A stretch of 11,978 nt of DNA from Planctomycetia bacterium. Lineage in GTDB: Bacteria > Planctomycetota > Phycisphaerae > Phycisphaerales > SM1A02. This document shows positions 6,429 through 11,978 of this stretch, in pieces. How positions within the stretch are numbered: the first letter of the stretch is position 1; every line of letters starts with the position of its first letter. A model generated the notes under the pieces. That model saw nothing but the letters and a program-made list of their open reading frames with translations. It did no database searches and was not told the origin of the DNA. The position numbers and the translations under genes were made by a program. The stretch spans positions 1-11,978 of the forward strand of contig SYIB01000123.1 in assembly GCA_005798965.1 (NCBI GenBank), read 5' to 3'.

Positions 6429-7505
6429 ATGGACCCGACCTGCCTCACCGCCATCCTCATGCTCGCCAACGATCCACCTCGCCCGCTCGTCGACGTCGCG
6501 CTGCGGCCGAGCCGGCGCTACATCGCACCCGACGCACCGATCACCATCGAGGTCGATGGATCGACGCGCCCGGGCCTGACGGTCCAGGTGCTCGACCCGA
6601 TCGGGAAACGCATGGGCGCGACGATCCCCGGTGCACCAGCCATCGACCTTCGTGATGCGTTCACACCCGCACAGGCACCCGAGCGCGCGGTCTTCGTGCA
6701 GGCCTTCATCGGCGAGGAAGCCGTGGGGTCGCCCCTGGTGCTCGAGCCGCTGCGCGCTGCACCCGCCTGCCGGACGGTCCGCGCCACGGGCGCCCGCTCG
6801 CGCGGTCCTTACACGAAGGTCGTGGGATGGGGATCGTCGGTGCTGCCCGGATGCCAGGACGAGGCGCAACCGGTTGCACCAACCTGGATCGATGGCGATC
6901 CCGTGGTGACGTCGGGCTGGCGCATCTATCCCGAGCGCGATGCGATCATCGAGACCGACAAGGGGCCGATCCGCATCGCGTTTGCTCCCGACGTCGCACC
7001 CGGCACCGTCTGGACGATGCTGCAGCTGGCGGATGACGGCTTCTACGACGGCACGAGCTTCCACCGCATCGTGCCGCAGGATGCGCAAGGACACCCGTTC
7101 GTGATCCAGGGCGGCGACCTGCACGGATCCGGCAACGGCACGCCGGGCTTCAATGTTGCACTCGAACCGAGCTCGTTGCCCTTCGACTACGGCGTGGTCG
7201 GCATGGCACGGGCTGACGAACCGCACAGCGCCGGCAGCCAGTTCTTCATCGCGCTCTCGCGCGAGGGCACGTCCCGGCTCGATGGCCAGTACTGCGCCTT
7301 CGCCTACGTGATCGACGGTGCCTCGACCATCAACCGGATCGCCGCGCTGCCCATCGACGATCCTGCGACCGGCCGGCCAGTCAAGGCGCCGCGAATCACC
7401 GCCATGAAGCTTGTGCCGTCGCCGCCGCGCGCCGCCAAGGTGGACCGCACGGGCCAGCGCGTCGATCGCGCGAGCGCTCCGCCACCGGACCGCGACACGC
7501 GCTGA
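6429..7505 (+). CDS. Cyclophilin-type peptidyl-prolyl isomerase with unassigned N-terminal region
   Basis: The product has 358 residues. The cyclophilin domain covers about 172-330: FYDGTSFHRIVPQ, with the catalytic Arg of the Phe-His-Arg triplet (211-213), FVIQGGDLHGSGNGTPG (224-240, Gln227), GVVGMARADEPHSAGSQFFIA (255-275, split at His266) and LDGQYCAFAYVIDG. The Trp of human CypA before this last motif is Arg283 here, which usually means poor cyclosporin binding. Residues about 20-110 form a beta-rich region I cannot assign, possibly Ig-like, and a middle part (111-170) holds two Cys (114, 142). The start is short and hydrophobic (LTAILMLA) but lacks basic residues, so export is uncertain. 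The tail after 330 is Pro/Arg-rich and probably disordered. It catalyses proline cis-trans isomerisation. It is divergent from gatB and converges on the pyrophosphohydrolase gene with a 9-base gap. Confidence 0.85.
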   Translation: MDPTCLTAILMLANDPPRPLVDVALRPSRRYIAPDAPITIEVDGSTRPGLTVQVLDPIGKRMGATIPGAPAIDLRDAFTPAQAPERAVFVQAFIGEEAVGSPLVLEPLRAAPACRTVRATGARSRGPYTKVVGWGSSVLPGCQDEAQPVAPTWIDGDPVVTSGWRIYPERDAIIETDKGPIRIAFAPDVAPGTVWTMLQLADDGFYDGTSFHRIVPQDAQGHPFVIQGGDLHGSGNGTPGFNVALEPSSLPFDYGVVGMARADEPHSAGSQFFIALSREGTSRLDGQYCAFAYVIDGASTINRIAALPIDDPATGRPVKAPRITAMKLVPSPPRAAKVDRTGQRVDRASAPPPDRDTR

Positions 7506-7514
7506 CGGGCTCGC

Positions 7515-7877
7515 TCAGAGCTTGGTGTACTTGTCGCGCCTGCCGCGCGCCTTCTCGACCGGGTACTTCTCGCCGTTGCGCCTGATCTTGGCGTGGGCAG
7601 CCTCGGCCAGGTCGATGCCGAAGGCATCGGCCACGAGGATCGAGAAGAGGAAGACATCGGCGACTTCCTCGCGCACGCGAGCCACGTCCTCCGGATCGAG
7701 CCGCTTGCATTCATCGGTCGTCTTCCAGAGGAAGACCTCCTGCAGCTCGGCGGCCTCGATGGCCAGGCCTTGCGCGAGGTTCTTGGGATCGTGGAACTGC
7801 GCCCAGTCGCGCTCGTCGCGAAAGGCGAGGATCGCCCGTCGAATCGATTCGAGCCGATCTGGCGCAGCCTCCATCAT
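7515..7877 (-). CDS. Nucleotide pyrophosphohydrolase, MazG/DCTPP1-like all-alpha NTP-PPase
   Basis: The product has 120 residues, a single all-alpha NTP pyrophosphatase domain. The sequence FRDERDWAQFHDPKNLA (19-35) followed by AIEAAELQEVFLWK (39-52) closely resembles the DCTPP1/RS21-C6 branch. The metal-binding residues are Glu41/Glu44 (Glu-x-x-Glu) and Glu71/Asp74 (Glu-x-x-Asp in EEVADVF). These enzymes hydrolyse non-canonical or excess dNTPs to dNMP and pyrophosphate in the cytoplasm; the exact substrate here is unknown. The start ATG 7877 shares one base with the stop of the upstream cyclophilin (TGATG), so translational coupling is likely; a second ATG follows at 7874. The last residues (RDKYTKL) are the usual end after the fourth helix. 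No terminator is visible in the short gap to the convergent gene. Confidence 0.9.
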   Translation of the reverse strand: MMEAAPDRLESIRRAILAFRDERDWAQFHDPKNLAQGLAIEAAELQEVFLWKTTDECKRLDPEDVARVREEVADVFLFSILVADAFGIDLAEAAHAKIRRNGEKYPVEKARGRRDKYTKL

Positions 7878-8371
7878 CAGTGGCCGGCAGGCTGGTTGGC
7901 GTTCACCGTGACCTTGATCATGCGCGGTGCCTTGGCCGGCGTGCCGCCACGCTGGTCGCTCAGGGGCGTCGCGGCGATCTTCTCGACCACGTCCATGCCC
8001 TTCGTCACCTTGCCGAAGGCGGTGTACTGGCGATCGAGGTGCTGGCAGTGCTCGCGCGTGAGGCAGACGAAGAACTGGCTGCCAGCGCTGTCCGGATGAG
8101 CGCTGCGCGCCATGCTGAGGACGCCCGGCACGTGCTGGCGCTCATTGAACTCAGCCTTGATGTTCCAACCGGGGCCACCGGTGCCATCACCCTTGGGGCA
8201 GCCGCCCTGGATCACGAAGCCGGGAATGATGCGGTGGAAGGCCAGGCCGTCGTAGTAGCCCTTGTTGGCGAGCTTCAGGAAGTTCTCCGCGTGTCCGGGA
8301 GCGACATCGTTCCAGAGTTCGAGTTCGAAGGTGCCGTGGTCAGTCTCGACGGTGAGGGTGGGGTAAGCCAT
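7877..8371 (-). CDS. Cytoplasmic cyclophilin-type peptidyl-prolyl isomerase
   Basis: The product has 164 residues, one compact cyclophilin domain without signal peptide, so a cytoplasmic foldase. Active-site marks: YYDGLAFHRIIPGFVIQGG (39-57) with catalytic Arg47 and Gln55, SMARSAHPDSAGSQFFVCL (86-104), and QYTAFGKVTKGMDVVEKI (115-132). His111 stands where human CypA has Trp121. Eight codons before the stop the protein is already past the domain (NANQPAGH). It forms a coupled pair with the downstream pyrophosphohydrolase. There is no Shine-Dalgarno before ATG 8371; TACAGT ends nine bases upstream. It shares the fold with the longer cyclophilin on the other strand 0.4 kb away, but lacks that protein's N-terminal region. 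Confidence 0.95.
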   Translation of the reverse strand: MAYPTLTVETDHGTFELELWNDVAPGHAENFLKLANKGYYDGLAFHRIIPGFVIQGGCPKGDGTGGPGWNIKAEFNERQHVPGVLSMARSAHPDSAGSQFFVCLTREHCQHLDRQYTAFGKVTKGMDVVEKIAATPLSDQRGGTPAKAPRMIKVTVNANQPAGH

Positions 8372-8380
8372 GGTCGACGG

Positions 8381-8386
8381 ACTGTA
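8381..8386 (-). promoter_or_regulatory. Possible -10 hexamer of the small cyclophilin
   Basis: On the minus strand TACAGT (8386-8381) is followed by 9 bases and ATG 8371, with no Shine-Dalgarno between. A start point 6-7 bases after the hexamer would leave a leader of two or three bases. Confidence 0.35.
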
Positions 8387-8412
8387 GCAGGCACGAGCGC
8401 GAGACCATGGAC

Positions 8413-9435
8413 TCAGGGCTTGATGCCGCGACCGGCCTTGAGCTCCTCAGCGCGGTCCGGCAGCAACCACAGCGCGCCATCGGCTTCCCAGCTCGCCCCG
8501 CTGACCAGCATGGCCGTGCCGACTGGAGCGATCCGCGCGGCTTCTTCGATGCGCTGCAGCGCCGCGCAGGGCACGAACTGCATGCGCCGCTGCAGGCCGA
8601 GCTCGTTGTCGAAGGTCAGTGCGTACCACGCGCCCGTGCGAGCATCACGGTCGATCGTGCAGCGTTGGCTCTGGAGCGCGCGAACCGGGGCCGGTGGTGG
8701 CCCCCCGGGGTTGGCGACGGCACCACTCTTGGGAGCGGCGCCCACACGCTGCTCGAGCCCGCGCTCAAGTCGTGCGGCCACCTCCTCAGGAGCGCTCGCA
8801 CCCTCTCCGAGTGCTGCATCAAGTCGCGCCTCAGCGGCGCCAGCGGCCTGATCCGGGGTCGCTGCGGCGCCGACAGCGGCGCTCTTGGCCGCGGGCGTGC
8901 GATCGACGCGGGCCACATCGACCGGGGCGCTCCCTCCAGGTGGCACGATCGCGGCCTGCGCGGCGACCGGCGGTTCACCATCGAGACGCGTGGCGAACGT
9001 GGGCACGATGAAGTTCGTGTCTCGGTACGTCGTGATGATGCCGTTGAGCTGGAACCACACCGGCCCCTTGGACTCGGCCATGGCTGCCCGAAAATCCGCA
9101 AGCAACGGGCTCGGCAGCAGCGGCGCGCGACGCTCGACCGTGCCGAGGTACTTGCGCTGGGGAATCGCCACGAGCCCACCCGCATCGGTCCGCTCGATGC
9201 GCACCACCAGGCCGACCACATCGCTGCGATCCGGAAGCAGCGGCGGTCGAGACTGGCTGGGGGCAGCGCTCTGCTTGGGTGCGGCTTGGTCGACGGGCGC
9301 CGATGCAGCGGGCACCGAAGCACCAGTCAAGGCGGGCGATGCAGCCGGAGGGCTGGCTGGCTCTTGAGCCGACGTCGACGCGCTCATCGCGATAACCGCG
9401 TACTGCACCAGCGACCAGTGTTGACGAGCCATCAT
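8413..9435 (-). CDS. Exported protein of unknown function with an internal duplication
   Basis: The product has 340 residues from ATG 9435. Residues 1-24 look like a signal peptide (basic start MARQH, hydrophobic core, Ser-Thr-Ser-Ala before Gln24). An Ala/Pro-rich low-complexity region follows to about 68. Two similar globular parts, about 72-150 and 252-330, are separated by a long Ala/Pro/Glu-rich linker. Both contain a Leu/Val-Pro turn, a helix with Leu and Ala, a Gly-containing strand and a final hydrophobic strand ending in Pro (106-145 against 287-326). The first copy (GIITTYRDTNFIVP) resembles a strand-turn-strand I recall from other planctomycete exported proteins of unknown function. 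No enzyme motif is seen. ATG 9441 and 9432 are alternatives; a TATAGT hexamer three bases before 9441 favours the later ones. A function cannot be given. Confidence 0.75.
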   Translation of the reverse strand: MMARQHWSLVQYAVIAMSASTSAQEPASPPAASPALTGASVPAASAPVDQAAPKQSAAPSQSRPPLLPDRSDVVGLVVRIERTDAGGLVAIPQRKYLGTVERRAPLLPSPLLADFRAAMAESKGPVWFQLNGIITTYRDTNFIVPTFATRLDGEPPVAAQAAIVPPGGSAPVDVARVDRTPAAKSAAVGAAATPDQAAGAAEARLDAALGEGASAPEEVAARLERGLEQRVGAAPKSGAVANPGGPPPAPVRALQSQRCTIDRDARTGAWYALTFDNELGLQRRMQFVPCAALQRIEEAARIAPVGTAMLVSGASWEADGALWLLPDRAEELKAGRGIKP

Positions 9436-9444
9436 CGGCATGCC

Positions 9445-9450
9445 ACTATA
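9445..9450 (-). promoter_or_regulatory. Possible -10 hexamer of the exported-protein gene
   Basis: Minus-strand TATAGT (9450-9445, five of six matches to TATAAT) lies 9 bases before ATG 9435. There is no Shine-Dalgarno. The same island read on the plus strand (TATATC, 9447-9452) could serve the tRNA, with TTGACG at 9421-9426 as a -35 box, although the 20-base spacer is long. Confidence 0.45.
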
Positions 9451-9469
9451 TCGGTTCGATCAGAACGCT

Positions 9470-9544
9470 GGCCGTGTACCCAAGTGGCCTAAGGGGCTAG
9501 ATTGCAAATCTGGTATTTCGTGGGTTCAAATCCCACCGCGGCCT
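9470..9544 (+). tRNA. tRNA-Cys (anticodon GCA)
   Basis: A complete cloverleaf can be drawn by eye. The acceptor stem GGCCGTG (9470-9476) pairs with CGCGGCC (9537-9543) with one G-U pair. A three-pair D stem (CCC/GGG) closes a loop with the GG pair. The anticodon stem is CTAGA/TCTGG, with loop TTGCAAA and anticodon GCA. The T arm is GTGGG-TTCAAAT-CCCAC. The discriminator is T9544, the base required by cysteinyl-tRNA synthetase. The variable region is six bases (TATTTC), one more than usual. The next bases are TCA, so CCA is not encoded and must be added after transcription. Confidence 0.95.
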
Positions 9545-9552
9545 TCACGAAG

Positions 9553-9585
9553 CGACCCCGCCACTTGGCGGGGTCGTTGTCGTTG
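9553..9585 (+). terminator. Rho-independent-type terminator after tRNA-Cys
   Basis: A perfect 10-bp stem (9553-9562 with 9567-9576, CGACCCCGCC/GGCGGGGTCG) with a four-base loop ACTT is followed by a modest T-rich tail (TTGTCGTTG). It begins 8 bases after the tRNA. On the other strand it also lies after the repeat-protein gene, but without a T-run in that direction. Confidence 0.75.
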
Positions 9586-9629
9586 ATGGGCTGGTTGCCT
9601 GGCGCATCCTTCGATGCGCGCAGCGATCC

Positions 9630-11036
9630 TCAGCGGCGGCGGGGTTCGCCCACCTGACCCGAAGGATTCACATCGAAGCCCGCTCGCGGCTTTTCCTGCG
9701 CGTCGTAGAGCAGGCTGCCGCTGGCGCCGTCGAGGAGCGTGAAGGAGTCGATGCGCATGCGCTCGTTGGTGTCGAACCACTGCACGCTGGCCTGACCGCC
9801 GACGAGCGTGCTGGCGTCGATCCGCCGGGCGCCACCCTGGTCGAACCACTGCAGGCTGGTCTGGCCATCCTCGAGCGTGAAGGCATCGAGACGGCGGTTC
9901 TCGCCACCGTCGAGCCACTGCAGGCTCGCGACGCCATCCGTGAGCGTGAATGCATCGAGACGCTTTCGTTCGCGGGTGTCGAACCACTGCATGCTCGCCT
10001 GACCATCAGCCAAGGTCGATGCATCCATGCGCAGGCGACCGGCACCGTCGAACCAGTGCAGGCTCGACTGGCCGTCAGGCAGCGTGGTGCCATCGAGCCG
10101 CCGGGTGCCCTCGGGGTCGAGCCACTGCAGGCTCGACTGTCCGTCGGCCAGCGTGAAGACGTCCACGCGCACGGTCTCGTTGGTGTCGTACCACTGCATG
10201 CTGGCGCCGCCATCGGAGAGGGTGAAGGCATCCATGCGGAGGTTGCCGGCGGTATCAAGCCACTGCAGGCTCGCTTGGCCGTCGGCCTGCGTGAAGATGT
10301 CCATGCGGCGACGCTCGCGGTCATCGAACCACTGCATGCTCGCCTGGCCATCAGGCGTGGTGAAGCCATCAATGCGCTCACGACCACCGGCATCGATCCA
10401 CTTGAGGCTGGCGTTGCCATCGCCGAGCACGAAGGCATCGAGGCGCTGCTGACCTGAGCGGTCGGCGAGCTTCAGGCTCGCTTGGCCGTCACGCAGCGTG
10501 GACAGGTCCATGCGCAGCGTCTCCTCGACGTCAAGAAGCTGCAGGCTGGCCTGGCCTGACGGCAGGGTGAATGCATCGAGCCGGCGACGGCCGGTGCGGT
10601 CGAAGAACTGCATGCTGGCCTGGCCGTTCTCGAGCGTGCCGACATCGACGCGGCGGTACTGATCCTGGTCGAAGAACTGCATGCTCGACTGGCCGCTCGC
10701 GAGCGTGAAGGCATCGAGGCGCAGGCCGCCGAAGGAATCGCTCCACTGGATCGCCGAATCACCCTCGGCGGTCGTGAAGGCATCCAAGCGGAGGGAGCCC
10801 TCGGCGTCGTACCACTCAGTCGATGCATCGCCGTTGTCGGCCGCGTAGGCGACGAAGCGCTCCATGCCGTTGGCGTCGACGATCTCGAGCTTGCGTACGC
10901 GGAGTTCGTCGCGGTTGGAGACGACGAAGGTCACCACGCACGACCCGATCGCGAGCACCGCGAGGATGTTCATGGTCGTGCGTTGGCGGGCGACGGTGGC
11001 TTCGAGCTGGTTGATGCGGTCTTCGATGTTCGACAT
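9630..11036 (-). CDS. Membrane-anchored protein with seventeen 23-residue WFD repeats
   Basis: The product has 468 residues. Residues 1-22 are a short amphipathic, possibly coiled-coil segment (MSNIEDRINQLEATVARQRT). One TM helix follows (23-40, NILAVLAIGSCVVTFVVS). Residues 41-58 (LRVRKLEIVDANG) look like a half repeat. Residues 59-449 are seventeen repeats of exactly 23 residues with consensus (L/R)R(L/M)DAFTLxDGQAS(L/M)QWFDxxx. Each probably makes two beta strands joined by Asp-Gly turns, giving a long solenoid or stacked hairpins outside the membrane. The last 19 residues are degenerate. No enzyme motif or sorting signal is visible. The beginning resembles a family I recall with Leu-Glu-Ile-Val-Asp-x-x-Gly followed by Arg-Ala...Asp-Gly repeats of similar length. 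The start ATG 11036 has GAGGT six bases upstream. A structural or adhesive role is only a guess. Confidence 0.85.
   Translation of the reverse strand: MSNIEDRINQLEATVARQRTTMNILAVLAIGSCVVTFVVSNRDELRVRKLEIVDANGMERFVAYAADNGDASTEWYDAEGSLRLDAFTTAEGDSAIQWSDSFGGLRLDAFTLASGQSSMQFFDQDQYRRVDVGTLENGQASMQFFDRTGRRRLDAFTLPSGQASLQLLDVEETLRMDLSTLRDGQASLKLADRSGQQRLDAFVLGDGNASLKWIDAGGRERIDGFTTPDGQASMQWFDDRERRRMDIFTQADGQASLQWLDTAGNLRMDAFTLSDGGASMQWYDTNETVRVDVFTLADGQSSLQWLDPEGTRRLDGTTLPDGQSSLHWFDGAGRLRMDASTLADGQASMQWFDTRERKRLDAFTLTDGVASLQWLDGGENRRLDAFTLEDGQTSLQWFDQGGARRIDASTLVGGQASVQWFDTNERMRIDSFTLLDGASGSLLYDAQEKPRAGFDVNPSGQVGEPRRR
9690..10862 (-). repeat. 17 in-frame tandem repeats of 69 bp
   Basis: The array encodes residues 59-449 of the repeat protein. 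All units are exactly 69 bases with no indels. On the plus strand the words CCACTGCA(T/G)GCT and GTGAAGGCATC recur at this period. The central units are the most alike, while the first and last (10794-10862 and 9690-9758) are the most diverged. There are no spacers, so this is not a CRISPR array. Confidence 0.95.
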
Positions 11037-11042
11037 GCGGTA

Positions 11043-11047
11043 CCTCG
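11043..11047 (-). promoter_or_regulatory. Ribosome binding site of the repeat protein
   Basis: On the minus strand a GAGG core (11046-11043) is followed by six bases and ATG 11036. This fixes the start and gives an intact N-terminal TM helix. Confidence 0.5.
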
Positions 11048-11111
11048 GATCGCCGGACGCTATCCGATACCCGGCCTGCCCCGGAACCCGGAGGCCGCCA
11101 AGAACCGTGGA

Positions 11112-11942
11112 TTAGCCCCAGTCGCCCAGCAGGACCGCAAGGTCGCCACCGTTGACGACGCCGTCATCGGTCAAGTCCGCCGAGCTCGACGCCCCCTGCC
11201 CCCACTGGCCGAGCAGGATGGCCAGGTCCGCGCCGTCGACGGTGCCGCTCGAATTCAGGTCCGCCGGGCGGTTCGACGGCGGCAGGTAGTTCACGACCAA
11301 GAGCGGCTGGTTGGCGGCAGCCTCGCGCGCCTCGAATCGCTTGACGGTGGTCGGGGCCGCTTCGTTGCCCTTGAGGACCCAGCCGTGGTTGGAAGCCGGG
11401 TTGTTGACCCACGACTGGACATCGGCCACCAGCGCAGCAGTCGAGCTCCATGAGTAGAACCCGACAGCGGAGACGGCCTTCGTGGCGCTGGCGGTGGCCG
11501 CGAATGCACCGCCGGGTGTCGGCCAGGGGACGGTTGGGTAGACCTGATAGTTCCAAGTGCTGTCGCCGATGCCGGCGTTGGTGCCCGCTCCCCCGAACGC
11601 AAAGGCCGTGCCCTCGGTCCACGCCAGCGAGCAGCGATGCAGCCCGACGGACTGGGATCCCGATTGCGTCTGGCTCATGTAGAGCCGGAGCGTCACCGAC
11701 GTGATGGTGCTGCCCGCGGGGATCGCGCTGAAGTTGAAGCGCATGAGCCCGCGCCGGATCGTGGCGCCGCCGTTGTCGCCGATGCGGCCTGCGTAGACGT
11801 TGTAGGCAGCGCCAAGCGCATATTCGCCCGTCGGCTCCTCGATGAGCGTGGCATCGGCCACCGAGCCGAGCGAGATGGAGTCGGCGAGAGCGACCATGCA
11901 CGGCATGGTGGTCGCTGCGAATGCCAGAGAGGTCCGGATCAT
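11112..11942 (-). CDS. Exported DNRLRE-domain protein with two C-terminal dockerin-like repeats
   Basis: The product has 276 residues. Residues 1-20 are a signal peptide with probable cleavage after Ala-Leu-Ala (ALA/DS). Residues about 25-219 fit a DNRLRE-type beta-sandwich: DATLIEEPTGEYALGAA, a strand with RRGLMRFNFSAIPAGSTIT (63-81), TLRLYMS, and a long closing part with VQSWVNNPASNHGWVLKG (175-192) and a final strand LLVVNYLPP. These domains occur on surface and secreted proteins. Two EF-hand-like dockerin units follow: DLNSSGTVDGADLAILLGQWG (split at Asp239) from 228, and DLTDDGVVNGGDLAVLLGDWG (split at Asp267) from 256; the protein stops right after the second. Asp and Asn at loop positions 1, 3, 9 and 12 could bind calcium. 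ATG 11942 lies 3 bases after the stop of the preceding gene, and there is no Shine-Dalgarno. Its biological role is unknown. Confidence 0.85.
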   Translation of the reverse strand: MIRTSLAFAATTMPCMVALADSISLGSVADATLIEEPTGEYALGAAYNVYAGRIGDNGGATIRRGLMRFNFSAIPAGSTITSVTLRLYMSQTQSGSQSVGLHRCSLAWTEGTAFAFGGAGTNAGIGDSTWNYQVYPTVPWPTPGGAFAATASATKAVSAVGFYSWSSTAALVADVQSWVNNPASNHGWVLKGNEAAPTTVKRFEAREAAANQPLLVVNYLPPSNRPADLNSSGTVDGADLAILLGQWGQGASSSADLTDDGVVNGGDLAVLLGDWG

Positions 11943-11945
11943 GCA

Positions 11946-11978
11946 TCAGCCCCAGGCGGAGAGCAGCATGCCAAGGTC
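11946..11978 (-). CDS. C-terminal end of another dockerin-type protein (partial)
   Basis: Only the last ten codons and TGA are in the window: DLGMLLSAWG. This is the same terminus as the downstream protein (DLAVLLGDWG), in the same strand and placed at the very end of the frame, so it is read as the end of a dockerin-like unit. The body of the protein lies outside the window. The stop is 3 bases before the next ATG, so the two genes are probably one transcript. Confidence 0.7.
   Translation of the reverse strand, partial: DLGMLLSAWG

Noticed and set aside
6395..6469. N-terminal extension of GatB to the 6469 start
   Set aside because: The 25 extra residues are Met/Pro/Arg-rich and outside the family, and would overlap the divergent cyclophilin start by 41 bases; the TATCAT box also points to ATG 6394.
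8372..8412. Possible small gene or terminator between the exported protein and the small cyclophilin
   Set aside because: Only 41 bases; no stable hairpin with a T-run and no start with a ribosome site. It holds only the TACAGT hexamer.
9470..9585. tRNA gene as an integration site for a mobile element
   Set aside because: No integrase, direct repeat of the tRNA 3' end or foreign-looking composition is seen nearby; the hairpin after the tRNA is a terminator.
10027..10457. Plus-strand open frames with an apparent 23-residue periodicity
   Set aside because: The periodicity is only the mirror of the 69-bp array coded on the minus strand. The minus-strand frame has a start, a ribosome site and a TM helix.
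9690..10862. Regularly spaced repeats that could suggest a CRISPR array
   Set aside because: Units are contiguous with no unique spacers, 69 bp long and in frame within a coding region; no cas genes are present.

Overview
This is a GC-rich, gene-dense bacterial window. It is most likely from the Planctomycetota, probably class Phycisphaerae. The assignment is an inference: two neighbouring exported proteins end in the short dockerin-like Asp-Leu...Leu-Leu-x-x-Trp-Gly terminus that is common on exported planctomycete proteins, one of them carries a DNRLRE-type domain, and the base composition and mix of proteins fit. No rRNA or other decisive taxonomic marker is present.

Layout. 1-234 (+) is the 3' end of an RNA m5C methyltransferase of the NOL1/NOP2/Sun (RsmB-like) family. 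It converges on a two-gene minus-strand unit (292-2837): an orphan PTS IIA domain protein and, upstream of it, a polytopic membrane 4Fe-4S protein with a TPR tail. A divergent J-domain co-chaperone without a zinc finger starts about 35 bases away (2875-3759, +). Next is a tightly overlapping minus-strand operon, gatB > hpt > PH-domain membrane protein (6394 down to 3781). Divergent from gatB is a long cyclophilin with an unassigned N-terminal half (6429-7505, +). It converges on a minus-strand pair, a small cyclophilin and a MazG/DCTPP1-like nucleotide pyrophosphohydrolase (8371 down to 7515). A secreted, internally duplicated protein of unknown function follows (8413-9435, -). A divergent tRNA-Cys with a good hairpin terminator lies at 9470-9585 (+).

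The last 2.4 kb (9630-11978, -) are exported or surface-type genes: a membrane-anchored protein built from 17 exact-length 23-residue repeats (69 bp each), a DNRLRE/dockerin protein, and the last ten codons of another dockerin-type protein.

Most genes are housekeeping: translation fidelity, purine salvage, nucleotide sanitation, and protein folding (one J-protein and two cyclophilins). No mobile element, CRISPR array, defence island or phage module is visible, and no non-coding stretch exceeds about 100 bases apart from the tRNA/terminator region. The most unusual items are the 17-repeat WFD protein, the recurring arrangement in which a -10-like TANNNT hexamer lies 7-9 bases before an ATG with no Shine-Dalgarno, and the internal duplication in the secreted 340-residue protein. 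I do not see a clearly new multi-gene system.
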